From the NCBI GenBank assembly GCA_002721895.1, contig PBLV01000001.1, positions 10,266-34,137 of the forward strand: a stretch of 23,872 nucleotides of DNA. Direction: 5' to 3'. A model generated the notes under the pieces. The model was not told where the DNA came from. It worked only from the letters and a program-made list of their open reading frames with translations, and ran no database searches. Positions 1-7,740 of this stretch are shown here, piece by piece (the stretch's first letter is position 1; each line of letters begins with the position of its first letter). This DNA is from Verrucomicrobiales bacterium (GTDB lineage: Bacteria > Verrucomicrobiota > Verrucomicrobiae > Limisphaerales > UBA1100). The translations under genes and the position numbers were made by a program.

Positions 1-380
1 GGGGCCCGGTATATCAAGACAAAGGCAGAGACTCCGTGTTGATTGAGCCACTTGGCAATCGGCTCCATTTTCGTAGTTACAAGATGGCTGTATCCTCCCC
101 CGGGACATAAAATGACCGCGGGCGCAGATTTTTTCTTAGCGGGAGCCGGGAAATAGCGCATTGAAGGCTTGGTTACATCGGTGAGGCGTATGTGCCCATC
201 CCCACGATCGGGCTTCGGCGTTCCCATACCTGTGCCATCTTGATTCGCTGTATCCTTGGGCCAGAGCATGATGGTACTGGTTGCCCTCTCCTCGTTCGCA
301 TTCGCGATCATTGCAGTACTCCAAAAAGAAATGCCGCATAAAATAAAGAACAGTGGTCGGACTCTTTTTGAGGTATTCAT
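1..380 (-). CDS. Secreted alpha/beta-hydrolase, BD-FAE-like (acetyl)esterase, N-terminal part only
   Basis: The gene runs off the left edge; 126 codons are visible from the ATG at 380. Residues 1-28 form a signal peptide (basic start MNTSKRVR, hydrophobic core, ANA end). The mature part starts with a Gly/Asp-rich segment and then shows a beta strand followed by CPGGGY (residues 92-97), a Lys-Met-Glu segment, and AKWLNQHG...FVLIYR. This pattern (CPGGGY, then WLN..G..AF.L.YR) is typical of the bacterial esterase/lipase-like hydrolases related to acetylxylan and feruloyl esterases; the glycines form the oxyanion hole. The nucleophile Ser, Asp and His lie outside the window. It is the last visible member of a minus-strand run behind the BNR_4 protein (87 bases away), so deacetylation of a polysaccharide is a fair guess. 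Substrate is unknown. Confidence 0.82.
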   Translation of the reverse strand, partial: MNTSKRVRPLFFILCGISFWSTAMIANANEERATSTIMLWPKDTANQDGTGMGTPKPDRGDGHIRLTDVTKPSMRYFPAPAKKKSAPAVILCPGGGYSHLVTTKMEPIAKWLNQHGVSAFVLIYRA

Positions 381-427
381 ATATTAATTTTCAGTTTCTT
401 TCTTATGCCGAACGCTTGCACTAAGTG

Positions 428-447
428 GCACGCCCTCAAACGCGTGC
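428..447. repeat. Small inverted repeat between BNR_4 gene and esterase gene
   Basis: GCACGC (428-433) and GCGTGC (442-447) are perfect complements around an 8-base loop. It lies in the 87-base gap after the BNR_4 stop codon. There is no T-run on the minus-strand side, so an intrinsic terminator is not supported; it could reduce read-through or protect the upstream mRNA 3' end. Confidence 0.35.
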
Positions 448-467
448 GCTTCAGTGCTTTGTAATAA

Positions 468-1877
468 TCATTCATGTAGTAGAAAAGCCTTTGCAGTCGG
501 AGAATCACCATCCTTCCAGCCGTAGAACAACAGCATGCCGTCAACGATCTCACCGTTCGGCCGTACAACAGGCTGGATATGATTAAAGCGCCACCCAGGA
601 TACCGTTTTCTATCCGGCGTGAGGTCGCGATTCATTCGCCAAGTATTACCCTTATCCTCGGAAATCCACTCTTCGATGCTACCTCCACCCCGGCCGTCCA
701 TATAGCCGCCTTCGAGGTAGCCCTTGCCGGTGATAAGGTAGGCGCGGACAACTCCGTCGGCACCATGGACGAGATAACCGCCGTTCCAATTATGATTTGA
801 ATGGCAGATTCTGGTTTGGAGCCACTTGCCGTTTTCACGGCGTACATAGAAGTAGCTGTGTGTCTTCAGGTCAGTGCCCGATAGAATGTGAAGGAAGGTG
901 GACTCACCTTTTGGCTCCAGCGCGATAACAGGCGGGATGCCTGCACCACGCCACTCCGTGTTCCATATGAGGCAGTGCCTCATTGAGTAATCGATATCGA
1001 TGGGCGTCTTGAGGACTTTCCCGTCGGCGTTCACGACTTCATGGTTCTGCAGATTGATCTTCACATAATGGAGATTGTACTTCCATTCGTTGCCAACGAT
1101 TCGATCGTAGCGTGGATTGAAAAGCCGATTTGGAGTTTTCTTTGTTATGTAGTCATCGTAATCAGTGTAGACCATATGCAAGTACTTGCCATCCCCGCTC
1201 GGCAGAACGGTCCTATAAGACGACCAGTCTGTCCGTCCCTTGGCGTTGAGGTCTGTGACATCTTTTTCAGGTCCGCTCCATGTCTTACCATTATCCTCGC
1301 TGATCCGGTAAGTCCATGAGCCCGTGTGGCCATCTACTCGATATGCCATTACCTCCTTGTCATCGAAGATGCGGTAGACTGTCGGGTACGATATGCTTTG
1401 TGCAATCCCGGGGGCCTTCTTCCACTTAACATCAATCACTCCCGCGGCAACAGGTTTGCTTGAGACAAGATGGACACCCGGTGTTCTATGGCATCCATGC
1501 AGCACATGCAGGAAGCCCGATTCATCGGCCCATATAATTGGGCTGTAATGGTGATCGGTACTCTTAGTGCCGATACGCACCGGCTTGGAGAACTTGCGCG
1601 ATTGCGGATCATAGCTGATGAACATCGGATAGGCGTTACCCTTGCCATTTTTTGTCGCACTCGCATCGCCGTTATAGACGATGTAAAGACGCCCGTGCAG
1701 CAAGACAGACTGCGGCCTCTGCCGTGCGTCATATAGCATATTGCGTTTTCCATTGCTGCCGAATTCCAATATGGCGAATGAGGAGGAAGCCTCGCTTGCA
1801 GCTATACTCATTGCACCAACTGTGCACGCACCAATAAGGATCGTGACCGTTGCTAATTTGGATATTCTTTTAATCAT
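468..1877 (-). CDS. Secreted BNR_4-family seven-bladed beta-propeller protein (possible polysaccharide lyase or neuraminidase-like)
   Basis: A 469-residue protein with a Sec signal peptide (residues 1-27, core around TVTILIGACTVGAMSIA). Asp-box-like motifs SEDNGKTW (193-200) and SEDKGNTW (406-413) mark propeller blades. The His-rich block TDHHYSP (residues 107-113) followed by HVLHGCH (124-130) and the later SYPTVYR (about 153-159) match the BNR repeat-like family now called BNR_4. That fold group also includes ulvan lyases of families PL24/PL25, whose catalysis uses His and Tyr/Arg; whether this protein is a lyase cannot be decided by eye. An AGGTG lies close before the ATG. The gene is 57 bases behind the EF-hand sulfatase and on the same strand, so it is probably in one transcript with it. 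Base composition is more A+T-rich than most of the window. Confidence 0.8.
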   Translation of the reverse strand: MIKRISKLATVTILIGACTVGAMSIAASEASSSFAILEFGSNGKRNMLYDARQRPQSVLLHGRLYIVYNGDASATKNGKGNAYPMFISYDPQSRKFSKPVRIGTKSTDHHYSPIIWADESGFLHVLHGCHRTPGVHLVSSKPVAAGVIDVKWKKAPGIAQSISYPTVYRIFDDKEVMAYRVDGHTGSWTYRISEDNGKTWSGPEKDVTDLNAKGRTDWSSYRTVLPSGDGKYLHMVYTDYDDYITKKTPNRLFNPRYDRIVGNEWKYNLHYVKINLQNHEVVNADGKVLKTPIDIDYSMRHCLIWNTEWRGAGIPPVIALEPKGESTFLHILSGTDLKTHSYFYVRRENGKWLQTRICHSNHNWNGGYLVHGADGVVRAYLITGKGYLEGGYMDGRGGGSIEEWISEDKGNTWRMNRDLTPDRKRYPGWRFNHIQPVVRPNGEIVDGMLLFYGWKDGDSPTAKAFLLHE

Positions 1878-1934
1878 AACACCTAAAGCTCAGGGGCGCA
1901 GCTTGCCTGGGTCAACTTCAGCGTCCTGTTCGGA

Positions 1935-3605
1935 TTACTTCTTCAATTCATCCAACTGCAGCTTACCGTCACCGTTGGAATCGAGCTTTTTGAACCGTTT
2001 GGTCAGCGCAGGAACATTTCGCCCCTTTGGGTTGCCGATGTATTCCTCCAAGGTAACATTGCCGTCTCCGTTTCGATCCCGATTTTTGAAGAACTCTTCT
2101 TGTGACCGGTGTTTCGGTGCTGGGTTGAGGTTTCCCTGAGGTTTGACTTTCTCTTTTTGCAGACCTTTGGAAATCCCACCACCAGGATACTCAGCGTTGA
2201 TGCTGGTAATGTGGTCGATCAGCTCCGCCTTGAGCGAAGCGTAGATTTCAGGGCGTTGTGTCCGCAGATCCGTAGTCTCGGCGACATCTTTGCTGAGATC
2301 GAACAGGGAGAGATTGGTATCCTTGAGCTTGGCGGCAAGGGCAGGCCAATCCGGAGAGTGATCCCGCCCGACGTCCGCCCAGAGTTTGTAGTCGCCCTTT
2401 CGCAAACCGATGTTTCCCCAAAGCTCAAAAATCATGCTTCGATCTGGAATGGTTTTCTTCCCTGACGAGAGCATGTGCGGCATCAAGGACGTTCCGCGAA
2501 CCGGGTTCTTGCCATTCATTTTTGGAACCGGAATACCAGCAGCATCCAGCAAAGTAGCGTAGATGTCGCAATGCATTACCTGATCATCAGAGATAACCCC
2601 TTGAGGTAGCCGGCCTTTCCAGTTCATCAGGAATGGCACTTTCAGGCCGCCTTGATAAGTGGTGGCTTTCCCTCCGCTGAACGGACCATTATTTCCGGGG
2701 AATCTGCCACCAGGCGCGTCTTCCTCCATGGTGCAACCTCCGTTGTCGCTAACGAAGACGATTAGAGTGTTCTCGGAGATGTCCAGTTCCTTCAGGACAG
2801 AGACGAGTTTCCCAATGTTGTGATCCATATGTTCCAAAATCGCCACATAGTCGCTACGTAAGAAATCGACACCTCGGGAAGTGGCCTTTTTCAACCAGGC
2901 CTCGGGTGCGGAGGCCGGTTTCGATTTATCGGTGCGTAGTGGGCCGTGTACGGCGTTGTAGGCGAGGTAACAAAAAAAGGGTTCATCCTTGCTGACACTC
3001 TCACGAATGAATTGTTCAGCCCATCCAGTAAACAATTCAGTCGCGTGGCCTTCGGACGTGGAATCAGGTTTACGATTGTGCATGATCTTAGATCTTTTTG
3101 GGGTGATCCAATAAGAATGAGCCCCTGCCAGAAATCCGTGAAACTCATCGAACCCTCGGTCGTTCGGAACTTCTCCATCCAGGGCGCCCATATGCCATTT
3201 ACCAAAGCATCCTGTATGGTAGCCGGCTCGTGATAGATGCTCTGAAAGCATTATGACATCACGTTTGATACCACGGTACCCCGGCGATCCAAGCGGTGCT
3301 TTCCCTGGCCCCCTCCACATACCATTTTCCGTTGAGAATTGGCCGGTGAACATACAGGCCCGAGATGGGCCACAAAGTGGGACGGTATGGTAATTCGAAA
3401 ATCGAACGCCTCGGGTGGCTAAGTCCTCCAAGGCGGGGAGACGCACTTCGGTATTGTCCCAATTAGAGGGCAAGTCTCCCCATCCATGATCATCAGAAAC
3501 GATGAACAGAATGTTCGGGGCAGGTTTGGTCCAAGCAAAAGTCGAAGGAATCATCATGATTGCCGAAGCGACAATGTGGAGAAGATTTCTTGTAAAAGAA
3601 TGCAT
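1935..3605 (-). CDS. Secreted sulfatase with C-terminal EF-hand pair
   Basis: The reading frame stays open to 3707, but that runs into the DUF1552 gene; the ATG at 3605 starts a clear signal peptide (residues 1-24, ending STFA) and is preferred, giving 556 residues. Type I sulfatase features: metal-binding Asp pair in SDDHG (38-39), formylglycine motif CGPSR with Cys78, FGKWHMG with Lys136 and His138, and SDNGG with Asp287-Asn288. After the sulfatase domain a linker leads to two EF-hand calcium loops, DRNGDGNVTLEE (from 510) and DSNGDGKLQLDE (from 542), ending the protein. It hydrolyses a sulfate ester, on an unknown substrate, outside the cytoplasm; the cysteine must first be converted by an FGE or anSME encoded elsewhere. 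It sits between DUF1552 and the BNR_4 gene, in the same orientation. No clear Shine-Dalgarno site. Confidence 0.93.
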   Translation of the reverse strand: MHSFTRNLLHIVASAIMMIPSTFAWTKPAPNILFIVSDDHGWGDLPSNWDNTEVRLPALEDLATRGVRFSNYHTVPLCGPSRACMFTGQFSTENGMWRGPGKAPLGSPGYRGIKRDVIMLSEHLSRAGYHTGCFGKWHMGALDGEVPNDRGFDEFHGFLAGAHSYWITPKRSKIMHNRKPDSTSEGHATELFTGWAEQFIRESVSKDEPFFCYLAYNAVHGPLRTDKSKPASAPEAWLKKATSRGVDFLRSDYVAILEHMDHNIGKLVSVLKELDISENTLIVFVSDNGGCTMEEDAPGGRFPGNNGPFSGGKATTYQGGLKVPFLMNWKGRLPQGVISDDQVMHCDIYATLLDAAGIPVPKMNGKNPVRGTSLMPHMLSSGKKTIPDRSMIFELWGNIGLRKGDYKLWADVGRDHSPDWPALAAKLKDTNLSLFDLSKDVAETTDLRTQRPEIYASLKAELIDHITSINAEYPGGGISKGLQKEKVKPQGNLNPAPKHRSQEEFFKNRDRNGDGNVTLEEYIGNPKGRNVPALTKRFKKLDSNGDGKLQLDELKK

Positions 3606-3654
3606 GCTTTCTAAACGTGACGAAGTTTGATTTGTTACGGATGAATTCGAATGC

Positions 3655-4875
3655 TCAGGACTTGAGCGCGCCCAATGGCTCGGTACTGCTGCCAAAACTG
3701 CCTGCATCGACGTTGTGTTTGTGTAGCAGTTCCAGATAGAGATTACAAAGCGGGGTCGGGCCGCCCAACACGGTGTGGGCCTGATGCCGATAGCCGCCGC
3801 CGGCGACGATCATGGGGAGGTTGTTGCAGGTGTGGTCCGAGGAATCACCAAAGTTGCTGCCCATGACCACGGTGGTGTGGTCGAGCAACGTGCCGTTCCC
3901 TTCCTTGATTTGGTCCAATTCAGCAAGGAACCGATTGAAGTGCTTGAGAGTATCGACTTCGATCTTGCTCAACTGCGCAATCTTGCCGGCATTGCCGCCA
4001 TGATGCGAAAGCGAATGCCAGCCACCGGTGGCACCGGGCACCTTGATGGCACCGTAGATCCAGTCCATCGACAGTGTAATCACGCGTGTGGAGTCGGTTT
4101 GAAAGGCCAGCTTCGCCAGCTCAAACAAATTACGGATTTTGGTGGAAAACGGAAACGCCGCGTCCTTGCTCAGGCTTTTGGTCACCTTCGGCTTTTTGGT
4201 GTTCAGCCAAAACTGTTCGTGCTTCAGCTGGGCTTCCAGTTCACCAATCACCTTTTGATAACTCTCCAGCTTGCCGCGATCCGAGCCTTGCTTGCGCAAC
4301 TGGGCTAGATCGCGTTGAAGGTTCGTAAGAATGTTTTGATCGTTGCGCAGCCGACGCTTGGTGGCCTGCACATCCTTATCCTTAAACAGCAGATCAAAAA
4401 TCTTCGCCTCATCATGCATCGGAGGAATGGCCGCACCGCGATCGTTCCACGAGCAACCCCAGCCGCGATCGTAGATACTAAAATTCAGGAACGGAAACCG
4501 CGTCTCGCCGCCCATCTTACGGGCGAGCACTTGATCCAGCGAAATGCCGTTCACAAAATTGGGCGCTTCCGGACTGGGCGTGCCGGTGAGAAACGACTTT
4601 TCCGAGTCATGATTACTCGTCTCCATGCCCGGATGAAACAGGTTCTGGAACACCGTCATCTTTTCCAGCGTCTTCATCCCCTTCAAGTAATCAGACGTAG
4701 CTAGGTCGCCGCGTTTCTTTGGGAAGAAATAAGGCTCATAAAAACCGAGGCAACTGTTGATGAAAATGATCCGGCGCGGCGGCATCTTGGTTTTCGCCTC
4801 CGCCCGCCGCCTCAGTGAATGCAACGCCAGCGGCAGCACCATCCCCATCTTCAAAAATTCATTGCGACTGATCAT
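3655..4875 (-). CDS. DUF1552 protein, secreted, with a degenerate Tat-type signal
   Basis: The start at 4875 is fixed by an ATGA overlap with the stop of the upstream DUF1592-type gene and by GGAGG 10 bases before it; the protein is 406 residues. The N-terminus MISRNEFLKMG resembles a twin-arginine signal (SRRxFLK) but has Arg-Asn instead of Arg-Arg, followed by a hydrophobic stretch and a late basic SLRRRAEA. DUF1552 hallmarks: FINSCLG near the start, the DSEKSFLTG block, GISLDQVLARK, a charged helical middle part (LRKQGSDRGKLESYQKVIGEL), a GGWHSLSHH-type motif, and a C-terminal GSNFGDSSDH...PMIVAGGG. This last motif recalls DUF1501 and alkaline-phosphatase-like proteins. The biochemical role of the family is unknown. 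The pairing with a DUF1592-type protein is the usual PVC arrangement. Confidence 0.9.
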   Translation of the reverse strand: MISRNEFLKMGMVLPLALHSLRRRAEAKTKMPPRRIIFINSCLGFYEPYFFPKKRGDLATSDYLKGMKTLEKMTVFQNLFHPGMETSNHDSEKSFLTGTPSPEAPNFVNGISLDQVLARKMGGETRFPFLNFSIYDRGWGCSWNDRGAAIPPMHDEAKIFDLLFKDKDVQATKRRLRNDQNILTNLQRDLAQLRKQGSDRGKLESYQKVIGELEAQLKHEQFWLNTKKPKVTKSLSKDAAFPFSTKIRNLFELAKLAFQTDSTRVITLSMDWIYGAIKVPGATGGWHSLSHHGGNAGKIAQLSKIEVDTLKHFNRFLAELDQIKEGNGTLLDHTTVVMGSNFGDSSDHTCNNLPMIVAGGGYRHQAHTVLGGPTPLCNLYLELLHKHNVDAGSFGSSTEPLGALKS

Positions 4876-7700
4876 TCCGATCCGCCCTCCAGTGAATAGG
4901 CCAAGACTTCGCGTATCAAGTCTTTCATACGGCACGCCTCGGCTTCGGCCGGGATCATCGCATATAAATCCAGCCGCTGTTCCAGGTTCGGCGCGTAGCC
5001 GTTGGCATACTCAAAAAACTTCTTCGCAAAATTATAAGCCACCTTCCGGTGCTGCGAGAGTAGGATCTGCTTCAACCCGAAAACATTCTCAAACTTCGCC
5101 CGGCCTATCTCACCCGCGGCATCCACTTCGCCGGTCAGTTTAAAATACCCCTTCGGGCGGTATTGAAACGTGCCGCGGTGCGGCAGCTTTACGCGGTACT
5201 GTGTGCGCCATTGGCCGGTGGCATCAAAGCTCTCCAGCGCGAACCCATAGGGATCGATGCTCTTGTGGCAGGCAAAACAAGCCGCGTTGTTTTTGTGCTG
5301 CTCAACCTGCTCGCGCAAGGTGGCCGCGTCCGCACCATGCTCCGGCTCAATCGCCTTCACGTTTTCGGGCGGCGGCGAAAGGGTATTACCCGCGATAATT
5401 TGGGAAACCCACGCACCACGCCGGATGGGTGAGGTATCAAAACCATCCGCGGTCACCTTGAGGATGCTTCCCATCGTCAAGAACCCGCCGCGCGGCACCT
5501 CCGGCCCAAAAGATACCTTGCGCAACTGCTGGCCAACAACGCCATCGATACCGTAGTGCTGCGCCAAGCGCTGGTTGAGGAAGGAGAAATCAGAGTCAAT
5601 CAAGCGGCTCACCGGCAGGTTTTCCTGAATGAGATGATTGAGGTACGCCTCAGTCTCCTGTGGCAGATAGCGGTTCAGCAAATCGTCGTACAACGGATAC
5701 AATTTCAGCGAAGGCGTCACCTTGTTGAACTCCCGCAGATTGAGCCATTGATTGCAAAACGAATGAATCATGCGCGCACTGCGTGGATCCTGCAGCAGCC
5801 GGTCGATCTGTGTGGCCAACGTTTTGCCCTCCAACTGATCGTCCTTGGCCACGCGCATCAGTTCCGCATCCGGCACGGACAACCACAGCACACGCGACAA
5901 AGCCGCCGCCTTGACGTACGACCCGTTGGCGTGTTCGCCCGGTGCCATGAGAAATCGAGGCGAGCCGAGCACCGCCTTCAAGCCCAGTCGCGCCGCCGCC
6001 ACAAAGTCGCCCTGTTCCTTCAGTGCCGCGAGGCTGGCATCGTAATATGGCCGCAACTCCGCCTCCTTCAGGCGCGAGGTAAATGCCCGCTCGGCAAACC
6101 GCCGGATCACCTGCTTCAAGGCGGCTTCCGATTTTGTGGCCACCGTCACCGGCAGCTTGGTGTTCGCCACCGGCAACTTCGTCATCACATCCAGCTTGCC
6201 GATGGACGCCAGCGAACGCCCATCAATCGAATACGAATCGGTCACCAAAAACTTGATGAACCGCTTGGTGGTCGGCTTGGGAAACACAATCGGCTGTTCA
6301 TTCGCCAACCGAATTTCCAATGCACCGGACTTCACTGGCTCGCCCCACGACTGGCCGTCATCGGAAAAATAAATCGCGTACGCCTTCACCTGCCCGTTCC
6401 CATTGCCGCCCGACCAGGTGGCGTATGACAGCCCATCAATCGGCTTGCCCTGCGGATTTTCCAGCACCACAAAGTGCGGCGGCTTAGCGAGCGTCGGCTT
6501 GAAGCGCGTGTGCCAGAAGGTCCGGTTGGAGCCATCCTGCATCCGCTCCTTTTCCATGCCCTTTTGAAAACTGCTCACCGTAACCCGCCCGCCAATGGCC
6601 TGCAGTTTGGTTTGCGAAACCGCCGCCGATACCGCCTCCCGCGGCGGCGCCTGCAACGGCAAACCGGCAAACACCTCACGATACGCTCGCGGCGGCCACT
6701 GCTCCTGCACCGGCCCGCGGACTTTCAACTGTTTGATGTACGCGCCGACCTTGCCATTGCGCTGGCGGAAGTTGTACTTGGAGTAACAGTGCACCGAAAC
6801 ATTTTCGCCCGGACGCAAAAAGGCGCGGATGGTGTGGGATTTCAACTCACGGTTGCCCAGCGAAATCACGTCCAGCAAACGCTGCGGCTGCGGGCGGTCA
6901 TCGGCGTAATAATATTTGCCCGCAAACACCATCAGGCTCACGTCCTCTGGAAAAGCCCCTAGCTTCTGCGCGTCAAAGGTCAGCTCATACCAGCCCTTCA
7001 CCGGCGGCTCAAAGTTGTCGTAGAAAAAGGAGTAACTGTTGCCATTGTTCGCACGCGTCCAGGAAAAGAGAACGCCCTCCTCATACGGCCGTGTGTAAAT
7101 GTTGTAGCTTTGATGGCTATCCTTGAGCTTGCTCGTCACCCACACCCGCTCCGGCTCAAACCCATTCCCCGGCAGGGCAAACTCCAGCAGGTCATCCACC
7201 GCCGTGAAATAGGCCGTGAGCATTTCCTTGGTCAACTGCACCCGCCGATCCGAATCAAAATCATGCGTGCCGCGGTCTTCAGGAATCTCGCTCGTTAGGT
7301 CCAGCTTCACTCCCAGCAAATCATTCGCCGCATGCACCAGCTCATGCCGGCTAATCCGGCGAAACGATTTGGGTGCCGTCGCCTTTTGCCGCTGCGCCAG
7401 CCACTGCAGCATCACCTGCCGTTCCTCCGCCTTCGGCTGTTTCTTATTCGCCGGCGGCATTTTGACCGTGATCAAATTCTCAAACACCAACGCCCCATCC
7501 GAGCCATCCTTTTCCAGCAATTGCGTTAAATCCAAATCCCCCTTCTTCGTCTCCCCGTCATGGCAATCAAAGCAGTACTGCTCAAAATGCTCCCGCGCCA
7601 CCTCCGCAAAATCCCGCGGCGGCCGCTTGGCCTCGGCCATCAGAGCCAGCGCCAGCAACGCTCCAAGAGAAATCGTGAATGGCCTGTTCAAGAAGCTCAT
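4872..7700 (-). CDS. DUF1592-family planctomycete-type cytochrome-like protein with an inserted F5/8C-like domain
   Basis: Start chosen at ATG 7700, which begins a Sec signal (MSFLNRPF then a hydrophobic core to LMAEA, 1-24); the frame continues to 7775 but overlaps the sulfatase end. Length 942 residues. Domains in order: PSCyt1-type cytochrome with CFDCH (43-47) and KMPP (about 80-83); DUF1587 (about 115-180, HELVHAANDLLGV); a beta-rich segment with FEPPVKGWYEL (about 230); an F5/8C (discoidin)-like domain (about 375-510: DGSNRTFWHT, SDDGQSWGEP, then RFIKFLVTDSY); DUF1595 (about 525-590); DUF1592 (about 600-730); DUF1588 (about 738-835) with a second CxxCH, CFACH (808-812) followed by KSIDPYGFALESFD; and DUF1585 at the end. 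A covalent haem at the first motif is likely; whether the second binds haem is uncertain. Function unknown; the discoidin-like domain suggests glycan or surface binding. Neighbours: sulfatase 40 bases upstream, DUF1552 overlapping downstream. Confidence 0.92.
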   Translation of the reverse strand: MSFLNRPFTISLGALLALALMAEAKRPPRDFAEVAREHFEQYCFDCHDGETKKGDLDLTQLLEKDGSDGALVFENLITVKMPPANKKQPKAEERQVMLQWLAQRQKATAPKSFRRISRHELVHAANDLLGVKLDLTSEIPEDRGTHDFDSDRRVQLTKEMLTAYFTAVDDLLEFALPGNGFEPERVWVTSKLKDSHQSYNIYTRPYEEGVLFSWTRANNGNSYSFFYDNFEPPVKGWYELTFDAQKLGAFPEDVSLMVFAGKYYYADDRPQPQRLLDVISLGNRELKSHTIRAFLRPGENVSVHCYSKYNFRQRNGKVGAYIKQLKVRGPVQEQWPPRAYREVFAGLPLQAPPREAVSAAVSQTKLQAIGGRVTVSSFQKGMEKERMQDGSNRTFWHTRFKPTLAKPPHFVVLENPQGKPIDGLSYATWSGGNGNGQVKAYAIYFSDDGQSWGEPVKSGALEIRLANEQPIVFPKPTTKRFIKFLVTDSYSIDGRSLASIGKLDVMTKLPVANTKLPVTVATKSEAALKQVIRRFAERAFTSRLKEAELRPYYDASLAALKEQGDFVAAARLGLKAVLGSPRFLMAPGEHANGSYVKAAALSRVLWLSVPDAELMRVAKDDQLEGKTLATQIDRLLQDPRSARMIHSFCNQWLNLREFNKVTPSLKLYPLYDDLLNRYLPQETEAYLNHLIQENLPVSRLIDSDFSFLNQRLAQHYGIDGVVGQQLRKVSFGPEVPRGGFLTMGSILKVTADGFDTSPIRRGAWVSQIIAGNTLSPPPENVKAIEPEHGADAATLREQVEQHKNNAACFACHKSIDPYGFALESFDATGQWRTQYRVKLPHRGTFQYRPKGYFKLTGEVDAAGEIGRAKFENVFGLKQILLSQHRKVAYNFAKKFFEYANGYAPNLEQRLDLYAMIPAEAEACRMKDLIREVLAYSLEGGSE
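4886..4890 (-). promoter_or_regulatory. Shine-Dalgarno site GGAGG for the DUF1552 gene
   Basis: GGAGG on the minus strand, 10 bases before the ATG at 4875 and inside the coding end of the DUF1592-type gene. It decides the start of the downstream gene in favour of 4875 over the upstream open frame to 4935, and with the ATGA overlap points to translational coupling. Confidence 0.6.
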
Positions 7701-7740
7701 CAGCAGCCATCGTATCGATCCGACAAACCCCGGACAAGCC

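Noticed and set aside
428..447. Inverted repeat after the BNR_4 gene as an intrinsic terminator
   Set aside because: The stem is good but no U-run follows on the minus strand; kept as an inverted repeat only.
3606..3707. Longer N-terminus for the EF-hand sulfatase
   Set aside because: It would run into the DUF1552 gene, and the signal peptide begins at the internal ATG 3605.
5556..6428. 290-codon plus-strand open frame opposite the DUF1592-type gene
   Set aside because: Basic, His/Gln/Arg-rich, no domain, lies fully antisense to a well-supported protein; typical of G+C-rich shadow frames.
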